DNA from: a virus
Length of the DNA stretch: 21,676 nucleotides
Virus record (IMG/VR): IMGVR_UViG_3300031631_000030
Location: 1-21,676 of that record
Reading direction: 5' to 3' (one strand)
Positions 12,384-20,828 of this stretch are shown here, piece by piece (within the stretch, counting starts at the first letter, position 1; each line of letters opens with the position of its first letter). The notes beneath the pieces are model-generated. The model searched no databases, was not told the origin of the DNA, and worked only from the letters and a program-made list of their open reading frames with translations. The translations under genes and the position numbers were made by a program.

Positions 12384-13316
12384 ATGGTAGTTTCAGCACA
12401 CAACGTTACAACTAAAAGAGATATAGTAAAAGAATTACAATTCGTTACAGAAGGAGATTCTGTTAGCAATGCAGCATTATACGGTGTTACACCAAGCTCT
12501 TCAACCTTTGCACTAGTTGGAAACAACAGTGAGATTAATATTCAGCCAGATGTACAACATATGGATGTCTCAGTATTAGGATCCGAGGATGTCATTGAAG
12601 CAGTTAAGACACAATCATTATATGCATTTACAATTAGAAATAACCCTGTAGATTTAACACTATGGAAATATCTGTGGAATTCAAGTGGAACAGGAGCAAC
12701 TAGTCCAGACAGTTCAATATCATTTACATATTCTTTTAACTTAAACGGTACAGAATACTTTCAACATATTAGAGGAGCAAGACCAACATCAGGAACTCTA
12801 TCTGTATCAAGAGGTATGTGGGATCAAAATATGACCTTTATCGCAAAAGATATTACAGTTCCAACTACATCAACAGGAGATCCAGGAACACCTGTATATC
12901 AATCAGCAGAAACAGCATCAGCACCAATCGTACATAGTGACGGTGGAGCAGATCCATTCACATATAACTCTATTGCATACGGTGAGAGATCATTTAGTAC
13001 AACAGTAAATAGAAATATGGCAGTAATGGCAGTCAACGGTGAAACTGATATCACTTATACTAAAGCAACTGACAGATCTATTACATTTACAGCAGATGTA
13101 TTTGCAGGAACAGCAAGTAGTGAGACAGCATTATACACACTATACGAATCTAAAGACGCAGATGCAGCAAGTTACAAATTCAATTCATCAGGACCAATCA
13201 CATTAACATATGCAAACTCTGTTATCACAGACTATAGTTACACTCACGCAGCAGGATCATCAGATGCATTAATTGAGTCTATCACTTGCAGAGCAGAATC
13301 AGTTACAAACTTATAG
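12384..13316 (+). CDS. Major tail tube protein
   Basis: This is a 310-residue beta-rich protein. The N-terminus (VVSAHNVTTKRDIVKELQFVTEGD) leads into strand-loop segments such as SEINIQPDVQHMDVSVLGSE, RGARPTSGTLSVSRGMWDQ and RSITFTADVFAG, then a C-terminal half with ISFTYSFNLNG-like strands. These fit tube-forming proteins that stack as hexamers in long non-contractile tails. A strong late promoter upstream fits the large amounts needed, and the chaperone and tape measure follow in normal order. A Ser/Thr/Gly-rich inserted segment (about 165-195) may be a surface loop. No sheath gene is found next to it. Confidence 0.78.
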   Translation: MVVSAHNVTTKRDIVKELQFVTEGDSVSNAALYGVTPSSSTFALVGNNSEINIQPDVQHMDVSVLGSEDVIEAVKTQSLYAFTIRNNPVDLTLWKYLWNSSGTGATSPDSSISFTYSFNLNGTEYFQHIRGARPTSGTLSVSRGMWDQNMTFIAKDITVPTTSTGDPGTPVYQSAETASAPIVHSDGGADPFTYNSIAYGERSFSTTVNRNMAVMAVNGETDITYTKATDRSITFTADVFAGTASSETALYTLYESKDADAASYKFNSSGPITLTYANSVITDYSYTHAAGSSDALIESITCRAESVTNL

Positions 13317-13320
13317 ATAC

Positions 13321-13329
13321 CTTTATTAA
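13321..13329 (+). promoter_or_regulatory. Weak TATA-like promoter for tail chaperone
   Basis: CTTTATTAA is centred about 26 nt before ATG 13351. The preceding GATAC only partly resembles the late motif, so a weaker promoter is likely, suiting a low-abundance assembly factor. Confidence 0.4.
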
Positions 13330-13350
13330 CTATAACTTATCAATCATATT

Positions 13351-13737
13351 ATGTTTTTAGATATTAAGAAAAAGGTATGGATTATTAGAGATTTAACAAT
13401 ACCTGTTACCGAGAATGTATCTATGAAGGATATGACATGGTTTAGAGATAAAGTAAAATGGGCAGCAGAGAGAGAAGAGAAAGGAGATATAACACAAACA
13501 CAAGCATTAGCAGTAGATGATGAGTGGTGGACCAGAACTTGTGAAGTAGGATTAGGTGTAACAATGGATACTATATTAGATTCAGGGGTTACAGAACCAG
13601 AATTTAGAGAATTAATGGCTGAGGTATACACTTTTTTAGCAGTTCATGGAACGATAGAAAGAGCCAAGCAGTCCGCTTTGTACGATCCAGAGATCCTAAA
13701 GAGAGAAAACAAGCGTTCAAAGACTACCCAGAATTAA
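13351..13737 (+). CDS. Tail assembly chaperone, short (unshifted) form
   Basis: This 128-residue helical protein lies between the tail tube and tape measure genes, the position of gpG-type chaperones, which coat the tape measure during tail assembly. N-terminal strands (FLDIKKKVWIIRDLTIPVTENV) precede helices (TWFRDKVKWAAEREEKGDITQTQALAVDDEWWT, in part) and VTEPEFRELMAEVYTFLAVHG. The C-terminus is basic. A -1 slippery heptamer (13632-13638) near the end gives a longer product, as in lambda G/GT and many siphoviruses. The short form is expected to be the major product. Confidence 0.75.
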   Translation: MFLDIKKKVWIIRDLTIPVTENVSMKDMTWFRDKVKWAAEREEKGDITQTQALAVDDEWWTRTCEVGLGVTMDTILDSGVTEPEFRELMAEVYTFLAVHGTIERAKQSALYDPEILKRENKRSKTTQN

Positions 13738-13901
13738 AAGAATTAGTTCCTATCATATCTTTAGTTAGAGGTGGATTTGGATCATATACAGAGATCTATG
13801 CTTTAAAGGAAAAGTTAGGTATGGAGAAACTACTAGAGATACAAAATATACTATCTATATTGCAACAAGAAGAAGAGTTAGATAATGGTCATAGAAACTA
13901 A
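13351..13901 (+). CDS. Tail assembly chaperone, -1 frameshift fusion form
   Basis: The -1 frame, open from 13623 to TAA 13899-13901, encodes a coherent helical protein not covered by any independent gene (QAFKDYPELKELVPIISLV, YTEIYALKEKLGMEKLLEIQ, SILQQEEELD). It has no start codon suited to separate expression near 13640. Slippage at T-TTT-TTA (13632-13638) joins 96 codons of the short form to 87 codons of this frame, making about 183 residues. The coordinates give the outer span; the join is 13351-13638 then 13638-13901. The last 17 nt overlap the gp10-like gene. Confidence 0.68.
13632..13638 (+). other. -1 ribosomal frameshift slippery heptamer (T TTT TTA)
   Basis: In the chaperone frame the codons read ACT TTT TTA, giving the ideal X-XXY-YYZ heptamer T TTT TTA. 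After slipping back one base both tRNAs re-pair as TTT TTT with only a final-base change. The new frame stays open for 87 codons. Confidence 0.65.
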
Positions 13902-14439
13902 AGGATTAGATAAATTACAAAAACAGTTTAACAAGTTTAATTTTATGGGTAATAATGTTAAATATAGATTCCTAGAGATGGTAGGTGTGGAATCATTACA
14001 ATTACTTAAAATGAATACACCTATTGATACAGGAATATTAAGAGATAGTTGGGTATTACAACAAAGTTCAAATGATATAACTATTACCAATGAGCAACAG
14101 GACCTTATAGGATTTCACACGTTTGGTACTATACGACACATAGCAAACCCATTCATTCAGAGGGTTAACAGTCAGGTGAATAATATTGTCATGGCTAGAC
14201 TAGAGTTAGCATTGTCTGAATCACATCAATGGTTTGATAAACTTCCAGGTGGTAAGAATAGAAAGTTCCAACAGGTAGGAAGAACTAGTGCAGGATTCAA
14301 GGGAGGTACATCATTTGCAGGTAGATCAAGTTTGGTAAGGGCGGGAACAGGTAGAAGACAGTTAAAGCGTAGATTATCTCTTAGGCGTAGACGAGGTAGA
14401 TCTGTGAACCCTGCTAGAAAAGACGTAAAAGTAGGGTAA
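13885..14439 (+). CDS. HK97 gp10-like tail/neck completion protein with Arg-rich tail
   Basis: The motif NTPIDTGILRDSWVL (about 44-58) is the hallmark of the HK97 gp10-like family, small proteins at the head-tail or tail-terminator joint. The preceding helices (LDKLQKQFNKF, VKYRFLEMVGVESLQLLK) and the following HTFGTIRHIANPFIQRV fit it. Residues about 130-184 are an unusual extension rich in Gly, Ser and Arg (RRQLKRRLSLRRRRGR), likely disordered and able to bind nucleic acid. Its location after the chaperone, not before the tail tube, is also uncommon. Its start overlaps the frameshifted chaperone by 17 nt. Confidence 0.75.
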   Translation: MVIETKGLDKLQKQFNKFNFMGNNVKYRFLEMVGVESLQLLKMNTPIDTGILRDSWVLQQSSNDITITNEQQDLIGFHTFGTIRHIANPFIQRVNSQVNNIVMARLELALSESHQWFDKLPGGKNRKFQQVGRTSAGFKGGTSFAGRSSLVRAGTGRRQLKRRLSLRRRRGRSVNPARKDVKVG

Positions 14440-14452
14440 TACTTCTCTATAT
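14438..14452 (+). promoter_or_regulatory. Late-motif promoter for tape measure gene
   Basis: AATACTTCTCTATAT is a full consensus copy, starting 36 nt before ATG 14474 and overlapping the TAA of the preceding gene. Confidence 0.8.
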
Positions 14453-14473
14453 TATTCAAAGGAAGTATAACTT

Positions 14474-17400
14474 ATGGCTAGGGATAATGTAACATTTAAG
14501 TTTAATATAGACTTAACCCAAATGACTGTAAAAGGTCGTCAGGCTGTAAAGGTACTAGATGAGATACAAAGAGCATCAGGTAATGCATCATCAGGAATGA
14601 CCAGATTAGGAAATGTATCAAGAGGAGCAGGAGAACAAACAGCAGCCGCAGCACAAAACTTCCAGACAGCAACTCAAGGTATGCTCAACTTATCAACTGC
14701 CGCAGTACAGACTTTTACATCCATATCTAACTTGGACCGAGCAGGTAATAGATTAGCACAATCTCAAATAGCAGTAGCAAGAGCAACTGACTTGATGAAT
14801 AATAAAGAATTAAGATTAAACACTATAAGAGAACAAGGGTTAGGAAACACAAGACAAGCAACAAACTTAACTAATGAATTAAAAACTGCTAGAGCAGATC
14901 TATTAGTAAAGACAGATAAATTGAAAATAGAGGAGGGTGCATTATTTGATATTCAATTACTATTTATAACAAACATAGCAAACGTTATGATTTCATCCAT
15001 TCAGACTATAGTAAGTTTAAAGCACGCAAATGTAGGAGCAACCATTAAACTCATAGTTCAAGAGAGATTATTAGCAACTACAATGTTTACAAAAACTGTT
15101 CCAGCATTTGGTGCAGCAACATTAGAAATGGGACTTATGAACGGAATGACAAAACAAGTAATCAATACTAATCGATTATTAATGGTAGGAATCCCTGTAA
15201 TTGGTACAGCTATTATAGCAGTTTCATTAGCAATACAAGCATATACTGAAAACTGGGGTGGTTTTAGAGATATGATACAGACCATATTACCATTCATGAA
15301 AGATCAGAAAGCGTTATTAAATGATGTGAATAATGTATTAGGTGAAGTTACAGAATCACAAGATGGGTTTAATAAATCATTAGAAAGTGAATCTAAATTA
15401 TTATTTGATTTACCAAAGAGTTTGAAATTGACAGCAGAAGGTCTTGCTAAAATAAATAAAGAATATGGTGGAGATAAAGTTATTAGTATGAAGGCGTTTA
15501 ATGACGAAATAGAGAGAACTGGAAGATTAGCAGCAGACACAGGTCAACTTTTTCCTAACGCCTCCTCTAATGGAGGCTCCGCAAAAACAGCAAACTCAAT
15601 AAATGTAATTCCTCATGAGGGAGACACTACATCCACACCTTCAGCAATTAATAATAACTCATTGTCAGCACAAATAGGAAATCCTGATCGTTCATCTGTT
15701 TTACAGAGTTTTGGATATGCTCCTTCAGATCAAAAACAAGAATCACAAATTGCTAGATCGGCTTTCCCTGGTATGACTTTAAGTATTGTAGGAGGAGGAC
15801 CAAGTTTTTCACAGGGTGAACCTCAACCAGTACCCGCACCTACATTAGAAAGTAGAATGTATAATTCTCAACAATCTAAAGATGAGAGGTTACTTTCATT
15901 TATTTCAGAAGAGATTATTCAAGCAGGAACAAAGGGATTATATTTGATGGGGCAAAACATAAGTGATGAGTTATTCAAAGATAGAATGATAAAAGATGCA
16001 GAAGGTCAAGTTACAACAGAAATAGCCCCACCAACAGCAGGAAGATCATTAGGTATGGGAATAGAATCTTTCTTACAATATCATTCTGAGAAAAGTAAAC
16101 AAAGATTAGCAAAAAGAGCATTAGATCAAGAACTTAAAGATGCTAAACATAGAGGGTTTAATACTATAGAGGAAATGCGTAATTTTAATAATGAAAGTCG
16201 TCTTGATCAAATACCAATTAATACATTTAAGCGTACATTAACTCCAGACAACCTTAAAATATTTGAGAACTTAGAGAAAGCATATCCTAATCAAAAGAAT
16301 CTTGCAGAATTAAAATCATTATATAATACTATGATACCAAAGGTAGAGCCTGGAGATCCATATTTTAAAGGTGGTAGAGGTATGAGTGCAGTTTCAGGTC
16401 AAGGTATTTTCTTTGGAACAAAACAATATGAATTTATAAAAGGACAATTACAAGATAAAAATAGTCAATTATATGAAGATTATAATGCTGCCGAAATAAA
16501 GGAATTTGAACAAATGGTTTGGAATACAGAAAATACTGCATTAGGAGCAGCACAAAGATTAACAGAAGACAGTATATTAAAATCTATAGATCCTAGAATA
16601 GTATTACAAGAAGATCAAGAACAATACTTTAAGGATTTAGCAATCGAAAAGAGTAAGGAGGATGCACGAATACTTAATGAAGCATTGATAGAAGCAGCCA
16701 AACAGACTGAATTATCAAGAGTAAAAGAAATAGCAACTTCATTAGGATATGATGATAAAGGTGAATTAAACGTAAGTGTTAAGGATATAATGCGAAGAGA
16801 AAAATTAGGTGGAGGTAGATGGGCAATGGTAGATGGAGTTTTAAAAAGAGTTGGAGTGGGAATAGGAGGTGATATATTAAGACATAAGCAAGCACTTACA
16901 GATGAACAGATGAATACATTAAAAGGATATGGTGGTATAGTAAACATGGGAACTATGAAATCTTATGATACTACAATAGGTGATTGGTGGAAGAATGATA
17001 ACCCTGATAGAATATACACACCAGAGAAAGCATTAGATGCAATGAAGATTAGAAGTAGATTAGAAGAAGGAAATCTAGAATCATTTGTAGGTAGTGATGG
17101 TAGGATGATTGGTGGTCTTCCAACTGATACTGTACATGATCAAATAGTAAAAGAGACATACATGAATAAATATTCTCCTGACGGTACTATGTATAACAGT
17201 CAAGGTATAAATAAGGGTAAGATTTATAATACTAAAGAACTTAATACAAGATTTAAAGCCGAAGCCTTAGCAGAAAAATATAAAGCACAAAAGACACGAA
17301 ATGATAAAACATTAGCAGATAATAGAAGACGTAATAACATTAAAGATGCTAATACAAACAGATTAAGACAGGGAGGAACTAGAGTAGAGGAAATACCTAT

Positions 17401-17983
17401 GGACCAAGAGGGAGCAGTAGTAGGAGGATATACATCATTGAGAGAATATAGACAGTCTGTAAAGAACGCATATTGGGTTAAGGTAGGACAGGCAAGAACG
17501 AACCTAGACTTCTTTGGACAGGGAATGAGAGTTGTACTGAACAAGAATTACATGAGATCTGAATATGGTAGAATGGTATCCACATGGGCATCTATACAAT
17601 CCACATTGTCAAGTGCAGGATTATCATATAAAACAACTAACGCAAGATACAGAAGAGGACAAGGGAAAACACAATATGACTATGTAACGGCAGAATGGGC
17701 AAATGTAAAATCATTTAACGCTAGTCAATTAAGCAAGGCTAATGAGATCAATACATTACAACAAGGGTTTGGGTTAGATCAATATAATGGATCTAGTCTA
17801 TCATTACCTTCATTACAAGATGCTGTAGCAAAACAAGATGAATTGATTAAAACGATAGGTTTAAATAGGACAGAAGCATTTCAAATCATTGATACACAAG
17901 GTAGAGGTAGAGAAGAGATAGATGATAGGGTATTATGGAAGAACAGGGTGAATAATATATCTACAGGAACGAGTGTATTATGA
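14474..17983 (+). CDS. Tail tape measure protein
   Basis: At 1169 residues this is the longest gene, directly after the tail chaperone region. The N-terminal 150 residues are helical and rich in Ala, Gln and Asn (AGEQTAAAAQNFQTATQ). Two membrane-like helices follow near 157-182 and 234-257 (LLMVGIPVIGTAIIAVSLAI), usual in tape measures that enter the host membrane with the DNA. A Pro/Ser/Asn-rich flexible stretch (about 365-465) links to long charged helices to the C-terminus. No lysozyme or peptidase domain is evident. By the usual 0.15 nm per residue, the tail would be near 170 nm; this is an estimate. The stop overlaps the next start as ATGA. Confidence 0.88.
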   Translation: MARDNVTFKFNIDLTQMTVKGRQAVKVLDEIQRASGNASSGMTRLGNVSRGAGEQTAAAAQNFQTATQGMLNLSTAAVQTFTSISNLDRAGNRLAQSQIAVARATDLMNNKELRLNTIREQGLGNTRQATNLTNELKTARADLLVKTDKLKIEEGALFDIQLLFITNIANVMISSIQTIVSLKHANVGATIKLIVQERLLATTMFTKTVPAFGAATLEMGLMNGMTKQVINTNRLLMVGIPVIGTAIIAVSLAIQAYTENWGGFRDMIQTILPFMKDQKALLNDVNNVLGEVTESQDGFNKSLESESKLLFDLPKSLKLTAEGLAKINKEYGGDKVISMKAFNDEIERTGRLAADTGQLFPNASSNGGSAKTANSINVIPHEGDTTSTPSAINNNSLSAQIGNPDRSSVLQSFGYAPSDQKQESQIARSAFPGMTLSIVGGGPSFSQGEPQPVPAPTLESRMYNSQQSKDERLLSFISEEIIQAGTKGLYLMGQNISDELFKDRMIKDAEGQVTTEIAPPTAGRSLGMGIESFLQYHSEKSKQRLAKRALDQELKDAKHRGFNTIEEMRNFNNESRLDQIPINTFKRTLTPDNLKIFENLEKAYPNQKNLAELKSLYNTMIPKVEPGDPYFKGGRGMSAVSGQGIFFGTKQYEFIKGQLQDKNSQLYEDYNAAEIKEFEQMVWNTENTALGAAQRLTEDSILKSIDPRIVLQEDQEQYFKDLAIEKSKEDARILNEALIEAAKQTELSRVKEIATSLGYDDKGELNVSVKDIMRREKLGGGRWAMVDGVLKRVGVGIGGDILRHKQALTDEQMNTLKGYGGIVNMGTMKSYDTTIGDWWKNDNPDRIYTPEKALDAMKIRSRLEEGNLESFVGSDGRMIGGLPTDTVHDQIVKETYMNKYSPDGTMYNSQGINKGKIYNTKELNTRFKAEALAEKYKAQKTRNDKTLADNRRRNNIKDANTNRLRQGGTRVEEIPMDQEGAVVGGYTSLREYRQSVKNAYWVKVGQARTNLDFFGQGMRVVLNKNYMRSEYGRMVSTWASIQSTLSSAGLSYKTTNARYRRGQGKTQYDYVTAEWANVKSFNASQLSKANEINTLQQGFGLDQYNGSSLSLPSLQDAVAKQDELIKTIGLNRTEAFQIIDTQGRGREEIDDRVLWKNRVNNISTGTSVL

Positions 17984-19686
17984 CCTCCCTAACACCAAAC
18001 TATAACCCGAACCAATTAAACCCTAGAATAGTGATAACTAATTTAACAGGAGGTTCAGCATATACGTTTGAATCATCCCAATTATCAGCAACACCTACAC
18101 AAGACTTTAAGTTAGAAGCATTAAAATTCCATCTTGGTATAGATGATGATTTTGGTTTCCTTCAACTAGTTATTCACGATCATGATAATAAATTAACTGA
18201 TTTAACAGATAGCGATAGACCTGGAGTAATAGGTAGAGAATGGGGAATACAACTATTCTTAGGTAAGACATTGGCACTAGAAGAAAGATGGTTCTATGGA
18301 AAGATTAAGGACCTTGCAGTATCTAGACCTACAACAGGAATACAAACCATATCACTTACATGTGTAGGATGGGGAATCATATTAAGGGAGAGAATGACCA
18401 GACTTGTAAGAAATCAAGCAAAGGCAGCAGACGGTGTTACTCTAGATGATGCAGACGATTCAACAAAGATATCAGAATTAATCTTAGATTTGTTTAATGA
18501 TAAGGACCACCAGATAGATGATAATATGCCACAAATATCAAACATCATAGCACAAACAAGTACCACAGGTAACGGTATAGATGAGGCAGCAACCAGCGGA
18601 AAGATAGCCAACGTTAACTTTACAGTAGCATCATATGCACAAGTCATATCAAACTTGGCAGGTATCGCAAATACCACATGGCATATTAACCCAGATAGAG
18701 CATTGGTAGTACAAGATCCAGCATCTATAGATTCAGGATTCTTATTTACAAATAACTTGGGAAATACTAAAGCAACTACATGGGATGCTAACAAGATAGG
18801 ATATGTATTAAACGCACCATTAGAGTGGAAGGATTCTAGTGCTGACATGCTATACAACTTTGTACATGGATTTGGACACTTTGCTCCAGGTGTATCAGTA
18901 AGTGAAACCACAGCACCAGATGCCGCAGACAATTTAGATTCTGAATTACATGCAATACCATTTATACCAACATCAGATAACGTGGTAAAGATAGCAGTAA
19001 GGTCAATCAAAACTGGAACCCCTGTGGCAGGATCTATAAAGATATTGGGAGGAACAACAGGAGGTGGACCAGATCCAGCAGATATACGATATACCAAAGC
19101 ACTTAACGCATCATTGTTAAGCAAGTTAGGAGTTGTTACACCTGCAACATGGTTAGAAGTACCTATCACACCTAGACTTCAGGTTATCCCAGGAGAACAG
19201 TTATTTATAGTATTTAGTAGAACAGGAAATGCAATAAATACCATATCAGTTAACTATACATCAGGAAGCGGTGTATTTTGGGATAGTACAGATGGAATCA
19301 CATGGACAAGTAGAGTAGGTAAATCAAGTTACAGAGTATATGAGTCTAGAAAACTAGTTACCACAGTTGAGAACGTATCAGCATCAGAGTTCTTATCTGA
19401 ACCTAGAGAGAGAATATTTCCTATAAGGGCTGACCTTGAAGAACAAACTGTGAGGGCAACACTAATAGCAGCATCAGAAGTATTGGGTAAACAAAGAAGA
19501 ACCTATGGAACTGTAATAGTATCCCCTACAACAAGTAGAATACCATTGGGAACATATTGTACACTTGAAGATGGTAAGACAGGACTATCAGTTAAGGCAA
19601 ACATTACAAGTGTAGATCTAAGTGCAGGATCAGATGATCTAGGTGTACAAAGAATATCATTAACATTGGATGGCTATCACAGATGA
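17980..19686 (+). CDS. Tail hub / distal tail protein, 568 aa
   Basis: It follows the tape measure with an ATGA overlap, in the place of distal tail or hub proteins (gp27/Tal type). The N-terminal half reads as two beta-barrel-like parts: FKLEALKFHLGIDDDFGF and LQLVIHDHDNKLTD, then WGIQLFLGK, RWFYGKIKDLAV and IQTISLTCVGWGIIL, a pattern common in hub proteins where strands build a ring. A middle segment (about 270-460) carries a beta-sandwich of virion type (VKIAVRSIKTGTPVAGSIKILG), and the C-terminal part (RIPLGTYCTLEDGKTGLSVKANITSVDLS) matches the closing barrel. No protease or glycosidase site is seen. Long antisense frames here are shadows. Confidence 0.75.
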   Translation: MTSLTPNYNPNQLNPRIVITNLTGGSAYTFESSQLSATPTQDFKLEALKFHLGIDDDFGFLQLVIHDHDNKLTDLTDSDRPGVIGREWGIQLFLGKTLALEERWFYGKIKDLAVSRPTTGIQTISLTCVGWGIILRERMTRLVRNQAKAADGVTLDDADDSTKISELILDLFNDKDHQIDDNMPQISNIIAQTSTTGNGIDEAATSGKIANVNFTVASYAQVISNLAGIANTTWHINPDRALVVQDPASIDSGFLFTNNLGNTKATTWDANKIGYVLNAPLEWKDSSADMLYNFVHGFGHFAPGVSVSETTAPDAADNLDSELHAIPFIPTSDNVVKIAVRSIKTGTPVAGSIKILGGTTGGGPDPADIRYTKALNASLLSKLGVVTPATWLEVPITPRLQVIPGEQLFIVFSRTGNAINTISVNYTSGSGVFWDSTDGITWTSRVGKSSYRVYESRKLVTTVENVSASEFLSEPRERIFPIRADLEEQTVRATLIAASEVLGKQRRTYGTVIVSPTTSRIPLGTYCTLEDGKTGLSVKANITSVDLSAGSDDLGVQRISLTLDGYHR

Positions 19687-20792
19687 GTGACGTATCTAGT
19701 TTCATTAGACGAGGTCAGTCTGATACTGAGACTATAAACAAATTACAAGCCTTAATCACACCATTAGCATTTCCTGATCCTGAAGCAGACTCTTTAAAGG
19801 AACGTGTAATATTAGCCAGTCCAAAGAGACTACGAACATTAACTCATGCGGAAGGATTGGATATCACGACAAGCACAACATCAACACGAGACAGATTATC
19901 AAATACATATACTATTACACCTGATACAGCATCACCTGTGTCATATCCTGTAACAAATGTAACCACAGGAACAATAACCTTTGGAGAATCTTCAATAATA
20001 AAGGGAGGATGTGGAGCATTATTTGATGGATCACAGTACATAACTATACCAGATAACTCTACATTGGAATCAGAACCACCTATAGGATTAATGTTTACAT
20101 TTAAATCAAGCGGAACAGGTGGTTCACAAGCAATATATTGTAAGAAGAATGAAGCAATAGGAGCAGATTTTTATGAGTATAATTTCAATGCTACAGACTT
20201 TGACAGGTCTACAACAGGAATTCAAGCAGGCATATATGTAGAGGTACTTAAAAATGATACACCAGACTTTGACCAAGTATCATCAGATTTTAATTTAACA
20301 GACTTTAACTCAACCACACAAGTATCAGCAGTAAGGGTTCATATAGCAGATGGAACTAACGAGGTAGACTTTATACAGGCTTCAACTGTAGATTTATTTG
20401 ATGGAAATGTACATAGCATAGCAATAAACATATCAAATGCATCAGCAGACTTTGATTCTAACGACTTTAACGCAACTGACTTTGACTTTGGTACTAATAA
20501 AACTATTGAAATATGGGTTGATAAAGTATCAAGAGGATCAACTTCAACAGCAAGTATAACGGGATCACTATTAAATTCTAGATCAGCATACTTTGGAGGT
20601 AGAGATGTATCAGGATCAATAGACTCTAAATTACGAGGATATGTAGCATTATTTGAGGTCCAGAATGGTCTATTCTCACAGTCTCAAATAAACTCATATC
20701 ATGATGATGATAGACTGTCCGTTACGAACCAGCTAAATGCCATTCATTTCTGTGGAGATGAATCTACAAGTGTATTGGATTCAGTGTTCTAA
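19683..20792 (+). CDS. LamG/concanavalin-like tail fibre protein with ADFxx insertions
   Basis: The start overlaps the hub stop (ATGA). Residues about 110-360 resemble a LamG/concanavalin-A-like jelly roll: ALFDGSQYITIPDNSTLES, LMFTFKSSG, DGNVHSIAINIS, KTIEIWVDKVSRGS, AYFGGRDV and KLRGYVALFEVQNGLFSQSQI follow the classic strand order of these sugar-binding domains. Two inserts hold five-residue units of the type (A/T/S/N)DFxx, such as ADFDSNDFNATDF (about 258-270) and SDFNLTDFNS. The N-terminal 100 residues are likely the attachment part. A receptor-binding or fibre role is probable. Confidence 0.75.
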   Translation: MSDVSSFIRRGQSDTETINKLQALITPLAFPDPEADSLKERVILASPKRLRTLTHAEGLDITTSTTSTRDRLSNTYTITPDTASPVSYPVTNVTTGTITFGESSIIKGGCGALFDGSQYITIPDNSTLESEPPIGLMFTFKSSGTGGSQAIYCKKNEAIGADFYEYNFNATDFDRSTTGIQAGIYVEVLKNDTPDFDQVSSDFNLTDFNSTTQVSAVRVHIADGTNEVDFIQASTVDLFDGNVHSIAINISNASADFDSNDFNATDFDFGTNKTIEIWVDKVSRGSTSTASITGSLLNSRSAYFGGRDVSGSIDSKLRGYVALFEVQNGLFSQSQINSYHDDDRLSVTNQLNAIHFCGDESTSVLDSVF

Positions 20793-20806
20793 ATACTTCT
20801 CTATAT
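20792..20806 (+). promoter_or_regulatory. Late-motif promoter for the gene at 20829
   Basis: AATACTTCTCTATAT is a full consensus copy, starting 37 nt before ATG 20829 and overlapping the TAA stop of the fibre gene. Confidence 0.8.
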
Positions 20807-20828
20807 CGTAAAATATCAAGAATAAGGT

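Noticed and set aside
18414-19169. Leftward 251-residue frame inside the tail hub gene
   Set aside because: It lies wholly antisense to a well-supported gene, has no TATA or terminator, and its composition (Ser/Ala/Val-rich, few charges) is what complementing that gene would give.
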